Assembly: GCF_004342985.1 (NCBI RefSeq)
Contig: NZ_SMBO01000001.1
Location: 1,587,037-1,651,036 of the forward strand
Source of the DNA: Novosphingobium sp. PhB57
GTDB lineage: Bacteria > Pseudomonadota > Alphaproteobacteria > Sphingomonadales > Sphingomonadaceae
Direction of reading: 5' to 3'
Length of the DNA: 64,000 bases
The position numbers and the translations under genes were made by a program. Of the stretch, positions 52,608 to 59,692 are shown in pieces. The notes beneath the pieces were generated by a model. The model ran no database searches and had not been told where the DNA came from. It worked only from the letters and a program-made list of their open reading frames with translations. How positions within the stretch are numbered: position 1 is the first letter of the stretch; each line of letters starts with the position of its first letter.

Positions 52608-53944
52608 GTGAACTTCTCCTTGGCCGGAGCGCGGCCCGTATTGCCGGACGCGCCTTTTCCGGGCCCGTTTTGACTTTGGCCGTTATGAATTGCCGCGGTG
52701 TCATTGGATGCGCGGAAGCGGCTGCCGATACCGCGTGTGCGCGAGGCCTGACTCGCGCCCAGGGGTTCGATCCCGCCGCCCGAGACCTGGGTGATGACGG
52801 TGCGCCGGTCGCCCGAAGACGCGCCGCCAGCCTGATCGTGACCGGGAACGGGCGCCATGGCGGCCGCACTGGCAGCCGAAACCGCCGCGGTGCGCGACTG
52901 GGTGGCGGTGTTGACGAAAGGCTGGACCTGCCCGCCGGAAGCCGGGGCCGAAGCGGCCGGCGCCGCGGCGCCGCGTCCGCCGCGTCCGCGCTCGGCATTG
53001 GCCAGACCGAAGACCCGCCAGCCGGACACCAGCGTTCCCGCGACTTTAAGAACCATGCCCATCAGCGCCAGATGCACCGCCGCTACCACGAAGAGCGCCA
53101 TGGCGGCGCGTCCGTCGATCTGGCCGAGCTGCGCGCCCTGCACCAGCGCCGAGACGATCGGCACCAGCAGTTCCAGCGTGATCCCGCCGCCAAGCACGAC
53201 GAAGAGCGGGGTGGTCGCCGTCAGCACGACGCCGCGCAGCCAGCCCGCGGTAAGGCCCCGCGTGCCGCCGAACAGCGCCATGACCACGAAGATCGGGCCG
53301 AGCGCCAGCAGGATGGCAAGGGCGATGCGTGCCGTCAGCAGGACGCCGACAGTGCCGAGCAGCAGCATGAGCGCGCCCATCCACATCACGCTGTCGGGCG
53401 AAAACAGACCCGCCGCGCCGCCGCTGGCGGCAACCGACTTGGCCGCACCGGCCGTCTGCGCAGCGCCTTGGGCCGCGCCCTGTGCCACTTCGCCGCCACC
53501 ACTGCCCTGCCCCGCGTTCTGCGAAGCCTCGGCAATGGCGTTGAAGACCACGTCGATGCGGTCTCCGAACAGCTGGGTTGCCGAACCCTTGGCACCCATC
53601 AGCAGCGAGGCGATCCAGTCGGGTCCGCCCACCGCAAGGTTCCAGACGACGCCCTGATAGGCGATCCAGCTCGTCGCGAACGTGAGGACGAGGCCCAGCG
53701 TCAGCATGCGCGGCGTAAGCGCCGAAATGCCAAGGCTGGAACGGCCCGTCAGCAACGAGGTCGCGAAGAAGGCTATGTAGAGCGTGAGCAGGATGGTCAG
53801 CACCGGGGCCATGGCCCCTTCGGCGCCGAACAGGCGGCCGAAGGCGGCCGAAGCCATCTCGTTGGCCACGCAGTCGACCGCGCGGAGCGCCGGGGCGACA
53901 CCGCCGCTGGCGACTTCCGTAAGCTGTTCGCAGGCGGTGCTCAT
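52604..53944 (-). CDS. virB6: T4SS inner-membrane protein VirB6
   Basis: 446 residues. Polytopic: hydrophobic clusters at about 40-70, 80-100, 180-260 and 280-315, with a Ser/Gly/Ala-rich periplasmic insert and a long polar C-terminal tail (about 330-446). Shape and gene order match VirB6/TrbL. Forms the inner-membrane channel platform. No VirB5 or VirB7 sits around it, where they are usually found. Confidence 0.88.
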   Translation of the reverse strand: MSTACEQLTEVASGGVAPALRAVDCVANEMASAAFGRLFGAEGAMAPVLTILLTLYIAFFATSLLTGRSSLGISALTPRMLTLGLVLTFATSWIAYQGVVWNLAVGGPDWIASLLMGAKGSATQLFGDRIDVVFNAIAEASQNAGQGSGGGEVAQGAAQGAAQTAGAAKSVAASGGAAGLFSPDSVMWMGALMLLLGTVGVLLTARIALAILLALGPIFVVMALFGGTRGLTAGWLRGVVLTATTPLFVVLGGGITLELLVPIVSALVQGAQLGQIDGRAAMALFVVAAVHLALMGMVLKVAGTLVSGWRVFGLANAERGRGGRGAAAPAASAPASGGQVQPFVNTATQSRTAAVSAASAAAMAPVPGHDQAGGASSGDRRTVITQVSGGGIEPLGASQASRTRGIGSRFRASNDTAAIHNGQSQNGPGKGASGNTGRAPAKEKFT

Positions 53945-53949
53945 CGCCC

Positions 53950-56379
53950 TTACTCCGCCGCCTCGATCCAGGCGGCGTCGTCATCGCTTTCACCGGGCCA
54001 CTGGAAGCCGGTCAGCACCGGATACCAGGCGGCTGGGTCATCGCCGTAGCGCTCGCGCAGCTGGTCGAGCTTGCGCACGGTGCTCTCGCGGCCCGAAAGC
54101 ACGGTGAGCACCTCGGGCATGCCCGAAAGGTCGAGGCGCACCACGACCGACGCGTCCGACTGACGGATCAGGAAACAGCGCGACTGCGCGGGCAGCGTCT
54201 TGATGACGTCCAGTTCGTGCTGCGAAAGGCCGAAGCCCTCGCAGTAGTCCTCATAGCGGGCGCGGGCATTGGGCATGAACACCATCGTCGCTGTCTGTTC
54301 GACCAGGGCCGTGGCGATCTTGCTGTCCAGCGCGTCGCGCGCCGACTGGGTGGCGAAGCCCACCAGCGCGTTGCGCTTGCGCAGCGTCTTGAGCCAGTCG
54401 CGGATGCGGGCGGCGAAGACCTCGTCGTCGAGCGCCTTCCAGCCCTCGTCGATCAGGATCATCGTCGGCTCGCCGTCCAGGCGCTCGTCGATGCGGTGGA
54501 ACAGGTACATCATGACCGGCGTGCGCAGGCGCGGGCTTTCGAGCAGCGCCGTCATGTCGAAACCGAGCACGCGGGCCGAAAGGTCGAGCTTGTCGTACTG
54601 GTTGTCGAACAGCCAGCCATGCTCGCCGCCCTGGATCCAGGCATCGAGCCGCGATGCGAGATCGCCGGGTTCGGGGCGGCGCGCGCCCGCCAGCAGCTCG
54701 CGGAAGTGCGAGAGGCGGCGCAGCGACGGGTCGTTGTGATAGGCGGCATCCACTGCGCCCGCGACCGTTGCCAGTTCCTCAGGCCCCTTGGCATCGAGCA
54801 GCACGCCCAGCCAGTCGCGCAGGAAGGCGCGGTTGGCGGCGGTGTCCGGCAGGGAGAGCGGGTTGAAGCCCGTCGGATGTCCGGCAGCGACGCGGCTGTA
54901 GGTGCCGCCGATGCCGCGCAGGAACACTTCGGCGCCGCGGTCCTTGTCGAACAGCACGGTGCGCGGATTGAACTTCTGCGCCTGCGCGGCAAGGAAGTTC
55001 ATGACCACGGTCTTACCGGAACCCGACGGACCGATGACAGTGAAGTTGCCGAGGTCACCCTGGTGGAAATTGAAGAAGAACGGCGTCGAGCTGGTCGTCG
55101 CCAGCAGGGTCACTGCATCGCCCCAGTGGTTGCCGCTCGCCTGGCCCATCGCGAAGCCGTGGAGCGAACCGAAGCAGGCCATATTGGCGCTGGAAATCAG
55201 CGCGCGGCGGACGATGAAGGCCTCGTTGCCGGGGAGCTGGCCCCAGAACGCCGGCTCCATGTTGACGTCCTCGCGCACGGCGACCGCACCGGCATCGGCA
55301 AGCGAGGCCGCGCAGAGCGCCGTGACTTCATCGAGGGCGTCGAGCGAATCGGCGCGTACGAGAACCGAGAGATGATGGTCCCCGAAACCGACCGCGCCGG
55401 TGCCGAGCGAATCGCGCGCGGAAGACATCTCGCGGCGTTCCGCCATCGCTTCCTCGTCGGCCGAGCGCAGGCGGCGGATGGCAAGGTCGATGCGTTCGCG
55501 GGCGATCTGGCGGTCCGAAGGCGCATACGTCTCGGTCAGCACCAGTTCGCAGGGCAGGCGCAGCAGTGCGTCCGTCAGGCCCGGCGCCGTGCTGTCGGGA
55601 TAGTCCTTGAGGCTGACGAGCGAGCCGAACGAAGCGCTGGCGGCGCCGCGCAGTTCGAGCGCGTCCATGCCGAAGTTGATGCGGCGATAAGGCAGCATAT
55701 GGCCGATGTCGGTGCCGTCCACCGGACGGCGCACCGGGCGCATCTCGCCGTTATAGAGCGCCGAAAGCAGTTCCAGCACTTCCGAGCACTGGCCCGCCTG
55801 GCCCTCGTAGTCGCCCAGGAGGCGCGCGCCATAGGCGCCCAGCGACGCGACCATGGCCGAAGCAGCGGCACGAAGCGCGCGCACGTCGGCGGGATCGGCC
55901 TCGGCCGGGGCATTGCCCTTGTTGCGGAGCATGCGCGAAAGCTTGTCGGGCCAGCCCGCCTTGCCGCGCGCCGGGCGGCGCACCAGGGTGACGAACTGGT
56001 CGTTGACGAAGAGCGCGCCCGATCCGGTGCGCGCACGCCAGCGTGCATCGATATGCGCGGCGAGCGAGTCCTCGAACTGGCCCTCCATCGCGATCTCGAC
56101 GCGGCGGCGGATGACGTGATGATAGAGCACGAAGCGCGCATCGAGCGCGGAACGCAGCAGCACTTCGCGGGTGGCGACGTGGGCGTTGAGTTCCTCGCTG
56201 TCGGCGGTTTCGAAAGCGAAGCCCGGCACCATCAGCGAGAGCATCACCGAACCGTCGCGCAGCAGCACGACGTTTTCGTCCACCAGTGCCTGATAGGGCA
56301 GCCGGTCGCCGACCAGCGTTTCCTTGGCGCCCCAACCCCCGAGCGCACTCTTGAGGACCGATTTCCTGTTCTTCGCCAT
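53950..56379 (-). CDS. virB4: T4SS ATPase VirB4
   Basis: About 809 residues from ATG 56379 (ATG at 56385 also possible but too close to the G-rich ribosome site). N-terminal CagE/TrbE-like part (about 1-400) and a C-terminal ATPase with Walker A GPSGSGKT (Lys456), Walker B MILIDEGWKAL and the KRNALVGFATQSARDAL block. Drives early steps of assembly and transport. Confidence 0.95.
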   Translation of the reverse strand: MAKNRKSVLKSALGGWGAKETLVGDRLPYQALVDENVVLLRDGSVMLSLMVPGFAFETADSEELNAHVATREVLLRSALDARFVLYHHVIRRRVEIAMEGQFEDSLAAHIDARWRARTGSGALFVNDQFVTLVRRPARGKAGWPDKLSRMLRNKGNAPAEADPADVRALRAAASAMVASLGAYGARLLGDYEGQAGQCSEVLELLSALYNGEMRPVRRPVDGTDIGHMLPYRRINFGMDALELRGAASASFGSLVSLKDYPDSTAPGLTDALLRLPCELVLTETYAPSDRQIARERIDLAIRRLRSADEEAMAERREMSSARDSLGTGAVGFGDHHLSVLVRADSLDALDEVTALCAASLADAGAVAVREDVNMEPAFWGQLPGNEAFIVRRALISSANMACFGSLHGFAMGQASGNHWGDAVTLLATTSSTPFFFNFHQGDLGNFTVIGPSGSGKTVVMNFLAAQAQKFNPRTVLFDKDRGAEVFLRGIGGTYSRVAAGHPTGFNPLSLPDTAANRAFLRDWLGVLLDAKGPEELATVAGAVDAAYHNDPSLRRLSHFRELLAGARRPEPGDLASRLDAWIQGGEHGWLFDNQYDKLDLSARVLGFDMTALLESPRLRTPVMMYLFHRIDERLDGEPTMILIDEGWKALDDEVFAARIRDWLKTLRKRNALVGFATQSARDALDSKIATALVEQTATMVFMPNARARYEDYCEGFGLSQHELDVIKTLPAQSRCFLIRQSDASVVVRLDLSGMPEVLTVLSGRESTVRKLDQLRERYGDDPAAWYPVLTGFQWPGESDDDAAWIEAAE

Positions 56380-56410
56380 CGTCATTTCCCCCGCGTCCCT
56401 TGTTATTCGA

Positions 56411-56692
56411 TCAGGGCGCGTAGCTGTTGCAGCCCCATCGCTGCCAGTTCGGCACGCGCGGGCATTTGCTGACCTTGGCGATCCACAAGTCGAACACCCG
56501 GGGTTCGCGAAGACATGCGAGGTATCCGGCGCCGTGGATCGCGAGCGCTGCTGGCAGCGCCCAGAAGCTCTTGGTGATGAGGAAGATCTCCGTCGTCACC
56601 GCGGCATTGATGATGAAGAAGCTGTACGTCACGCCCGCAAACATCTGCGGGCGCGTGAGCGCGCGGTGCACGGGATAGCGTGCGAGGCTCAT
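56411..56692 (-). CDS. virB3: T4SS protein VirB3
   Basis: 93 residues with one or two membrane segments (about 18-60); ALTRPQMFAGV is the conserved VirB3 start region. Works with VirB4. Starts 28 bases after the virB2 stop. Confidence 0.85.
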   Translation of the reverse strand: MSLARYPVHRALTRPQMFAGVTYSFFIINAAVTTEIFLITKSFWALPAALAIHGAGYLACLREPRVFDLWIAKVSKCPRVPNWQRWGCNSYAP

Positions 56693-56720
56693 GGACAGCT
56701 CCTGGACCCGGGGGCCGGCA

Positions 56721-57074
56721 TCAGCCGGCGGCCGACTGGATGCCCGTCACGATCGCGCCGGCGCCGAAGAGCACGAAGCAACCAATGATGACGGTGGCGC
56801 CGAAGCGCCAGTTCATGCGGCCGGTCAGCATCATGAAGCCCACCGCGGCCACCGCCATGACGGCCACGGCCGTGGCGACATTGCCGAGCAGCGTGCCCTG
56901 CAACCATCCGAGCGCGGCCACGATCGGGCCGGATCCGGCCGGATCGGCACGCGTTACCTGCTGGGCCTGCGCCGCCATGGGCGCGAAGCCCAGCGACGCG
57001 GCAACCAGGGTCGCGAAAATCGAGAAATATCCCCGTACCTTGCGGGTTTGAAGCTGTGCGTACCGAATCACCAT
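56721..57074 (-). CDS. virB2: T4SS pilin VirB2/TrbC
   Basis: 117 residues from ATG 57074. Signal peptide ending AAQAQ, then a mature pilin with two hydrophobic helices (about 55-80 and 90-112) split by RMNWRF, as in VirB2/TrbC pilins. First gene of the virB run. A stem-loop at 57273-57294 lies upstream. Confidence 0.88.
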   Translation of the reverse strand: MVIRYAQLQTRKVRGYFSIFATLVAASLGFAPMAAQAQQVTRADPAGSGPIVAALGWLQGTLLGNVATAVAVMAVAAVGFMMLTGRMNWRFGATVIIGCFVLFGAGAIVTGIQSAAG

Positions 57075-57272
57075 GCCCTCCGTATGAGGGCGCAGTGCTC
57101 CATCTGGATGACAGCAATGTGACGACGAGACGGCCAATCTGGCAGTCCTGTTGCACGCGTCACAGAAATTCAGGTCAACTCAGAAGGGGCGCCGCAACCC
57201 ACCACACCCTTTTTTGTGTGGGCGTCTTATAATTCAGGTGCGTCCCGAAAGGCCAGCGCCGCTTGATTCATC

Positions 57273-57294
57273 GGGGAGGGAACGATCCCTCCCC
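57273..57294 (-). terminator. 8-bp perfect stem-loop upstream of virB2
   Basis: GGGGAGGG and CCCTCCCC with a 6-base loop, between the TPR gene and virB2, both leftward. May end the TPR transcript or attenuate the virB run. No U-run. Confidence 0.45.
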
Positions 57295-57326
57295 GCATTA
57301 CAGAGACTTGATCGTACAAACGGCGT

Positions 57327-57701
57327 TCAGCGCGATGCGCGGGCCGTCGTACGCAGCAGGTTATTCAACGCAAGACGGGCCGCGGCGCGCGAATCGACCC
57401 ACGATCCGTCCGCCAGTTGCAGGTCGTAGCGATCGGAACTGGCGACGGCGGCGCGATAGGTCGCCAGCGCCTTTTCGGTCTGGCCATTGGCGGCATAGGC
57501 CGACCCCAGGTTGATCAGCGTTGCCGGATCTTCGGACTTCGTGGCTCCGGAGGCTTCCAGCTTGCTGACGGCGGCCCCGGCCTGTCCGCTCGACAATTCG
57601 GTGTAGGCCACGTCGATCCTGTCGTTCAGCGGCGTTGCGGGTGCGGCCGAAACGGCGGCCTGGCTGAGCAGGAGAGTGGCGGCGAGGGCAGTGAAGGACA
57701 T
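57327..57701 (-). CDS. Exported TPR-like protein
   Basis: 124 residues from ATG 57701. Signal peptide (ending SAAPA) and one or two tetratricopeptide repeats (NLGSAYAANGQTEKALATYRAA). Divergent from the lipoprotein/TonB-receptor pair; the spacer carries the PhoB-like array. Short partner proteins like this are commonly found beside sphingomonad TonB receptors. Role unknown. Confidence 0.75.
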   Translation of the reverse strand: MSFTALAATLLLSQAAVSAAPATPLNDRIDVAYTELSSGQAGAAVSKLEASGATKSEDPATLINLGSAYAANGQTEKALATYRAAVASSDRYDLQLADGSWVDSRAAARLALNNLLRTTARASR

Positions 57702-57780
57702 GGCAATCTCCCGGTTTTTCGATCTGTTGATGAAATGCAACATCCGCGCAAAAACCGTGTCTCACAAGAAAATGACGCAA

Positions 57781-57798
57781 TTGTCATAAAACTGCAAT
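57781..57798. promoter_or_regulatory. Pho-box-like site (TTGTCATAAAACTGCAAT)
   Basis: Resembles the PhoB consensus CTGTCAT-N4-CTGTCAT with an 11-bp repeat, matching well in the first half and CTG-A in the second. Confidence 0.5.
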
Positions 57799-57861
57799 CG
57801 ACGTGTGAATCCGGGCAGAAACGCGAGTCGCCCCTACCTCTTTCGAGGTAATGCCGGTCAA

Positions 57862-57922
57862 TTGTCACATCACCGTCGCATAACTGCAGATTAGTGTCAC
57901 GTTAGCGCCAACAAACTGTCAC
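57862..57922. promoter_or_regulatory. Phased array of Pho-box-like half-sites
   Basis: Half-sites TTGTCAC (57862), CCGTCGC (57873), CTGCAGA (57884), GTGTCAC (57894) and CTGTCAC (57916) sit at 11, 11, 10 and 22 base steps, i.e. one DNA turn apart, 77 bases before the lipoprotein start. This is the layout of multi-site PhoB promoters. Confidence 0.55.
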
Positions 57923-57998
57923 TCCCCCCTCCTAGACCCCGCGCTCAGCGAAGGCGGACTCGCCGCCTCGGCTCGACCTGACAAACGGGGGAATTCAC

Positions 57999-59594
57999 GT
58001 GAAGACCATTCATGGCGCGCTGCTGATCGGTTGCAGTGCTCTCGCTCTCGCCGGCTGCGGCGCCGACGACATCTCCTCGCCGGGTGCCGGCAGCATCGTC
58101 ATCAACAATCCGACGCCGACTCCCGCTCCGACCCCCGCCCCGACCTCGGGCACGGTCGTCGCGGCAGCCAGCTGCCCGACCTTCAACGCCACCGGCGGCC
58201 TGACCGACAGCGGCACCGTTTCCGGTCCTGAAGGCTCGTGGCGCGTCTGCACGCTGCCCGCGCTCGTCGACGTCAACGCCAGCCTCCCCAAGGTTGCCGG
58301 CGTTCTCTATCGCATCGCCGGCCGCGTGGACGTAGGTTGCGATGGCGGTTTCGCCGCGCCGACCTCGGCCGCGACGTTCACCACCACCACCGCCAGCTGC
58401 AACGGCCGCGTCCTCTCGGCCGACACCAACGTCACGCTGACGATCGATCCGGGCGTGATCATCTACGGTGAAAACGGCGCCGAAGCCGCCTGGCTCGCCG
58501 TCAACCGCGGCAACAAGATCAACGCGACCGGCACTGCCGCGAAGCCGATCATCTTCACCAGCCGCGAAAACGTCGTCGGCACCAACAACGACAGCTCGAT
58601 GGGCCAGTGGGGCGGCGTCGTGCTGCTCGGCCGCGGCAAGGTCACGGACTGCAACTACGGTTCGACCGCTGCCGGCACCTGCGAGCGCGACACCGAAGGT
58701 GCGGTCAACAAGGCCGTCTTCGGCGGCGCCGACAACACCTACAACGCCGGCACCATGAAGTACGTGCAGATCCGCTACTCGGGATACATCCTGAGCAACG
58801 GCAAGGAACTGCAGTCGCTCACCACCGAAGGCACCGGCACCGGCACGACCCTGGACTACTTCCAGTCGGTCAACAGCTCGGACGACGGCGCCGAATTCTT
58901 CGGCGGCGCCGTGAACTTCAAGCACTACATCTCGGTCAACGCCGACGATGACAGCCTCGACATCGACACCGGTCTCCAGGGCAACTTCCAGTACGTCATG
59001 CTGCTGCAGCGCAGCGGCGGCGGCGACGCCCTGGTCGAAGCCGACTCGAACGGTGCCGAAACCGATACGCCGCGTCAGGTCACCAACATCGCGAACTTCA
59101 CGATGGTCCAGCCTGCCGCCAGCTCGAACAACGAAGCCAACGACCTGGCCTCGCTGCTCATCCGCGGCAACGCCGACGTGACGCTGGCCAACGGCATCAT
59201 CGTTTCGCCGGCCAACGAATGCCTTCGCCTCAACGGCTCGGGCACGGTTCCTGCCACGCTCAAGGCCTTCTCGGTGGTCATGAGCTGCAACGCGACCAAG
59301 TACCTGGGTTCGGGCACCTACGCGCCTGCCAACACCCAGACCCAGTTCGCCACCGGCACCAACAACAACAGCGACGCCTATACCTCGACGCTGACCAGCA
59401 CCTTCATCAACGGCGCCAACGAAAGCGGCGTTGCGGCCTACGACGTGACCACCCTGTCGAGCTTCTTCGACAAGGTGACCTACATCGGCGCCGTCTCGGG
59501 TGCCAGCGACACCTGGTACAAGGGCTGGACCTGCGACAACGCGACCGCGAACTTCGGTTCGAACGCAGCCTGCACCGCGCTGCCGACGACCTGA
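57999..59594 (+). CDS. Surface lipoprotein paired with a TonB receptor
   Basis: 531 residues from GTG/ATG region at 57999. Lipobox ALAGC (Cys20), a Pro/Thr linker (about 35-50), then a beta-rich domain with Cys pairs and many Asn/Asp/Gly turns (IDPGVIIYGENG, SMGQWGGVVLLGRG), reminiscent of right-handed beta-helix surface proteins of Bacteroidota and proteobacterial TonB partners. It precedes the receptor gene by 98 bases and a stem-loop. Likely displayed on the outer membrane as the substrate-capturing partner of the receptor (inference). Confidence 0.75.
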   Translation: MKTIHGALLIGCSALALAGCGADDISSPGAGSIVINNPTPTPAPTPAPTSGTVVAAASCPTFNATGGLTDSGTVSGPEGSWRVCTLPALVDVNASLPKVAGVLYRIAGRVDVGCDGGFAAPTSAATFTTTTASCNGRVLSADTNVTLTIDPGVIIYGENGAEAAWLAVNRGNKINATGTAAKPIIFTSRENVVGTNNDSSMGQWGGVVLLGRGKVTDCNYGSTAAGTCERDTEGAVNKAVFGGADNTYNAGTMKYVQIRYSGYILSNGKELQSLTTEGTGTGTTLDYFQSVNSSDDGAEFFGGAVNFKHYISVNADDDSLDIDTGLQGNFQYVMLLQRSGGGDALVEADSNGAETDTPRQVTNIANFTMVQPAASSNNEANDLASLLIRGNADVTLANGIIVSPANECLRLNGSGTVPATLKAFSVVMSCNATKYLGSGTYAPANTQTQFATGTNNNSDAYTSTLTSTFINGANESGVAAYDVTTLSSFFDKVTYIGAVSGASDTWYKGWTCDNATANFGSNAACTALPTT

Positions 59595-59596
59595 GC

Positions 59597-59625
59597 GGAC
59601 CGCCCGTGACACCGGGGGGCGGTCC
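59597..59625 (+). terminator. 9-bp stem-loop between lipoprotein and receptor genes
   Basis: GGACCGCCC and GGGCGGTCC with an 11-base loop directly after the lipoprotein stop. Only TT follows, so partial termination or mRNA stabilisation is likelier than full stop, which would give more lipoprotein than receptor. Confidence 0.55.
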
Positions 59626-59692
59626 TTAGCGGCCGCCCCCTTTGTCACATCCGATGCTTCGTAACGAAATCCGTGTTCCAGGGGGACCAACC

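Noticed and set aside
53950..54040. Search for a virB8 or virB7 gene between virB4, virB6 and virB9
   Set aside because: Gaps between these genes are 5 bases or negative; no space for another gene.
54217..56472. 751-codon frame opposite virB4
   Set aside because: Shadow of virB4 with Arg/Glu/Ala-biased composition.
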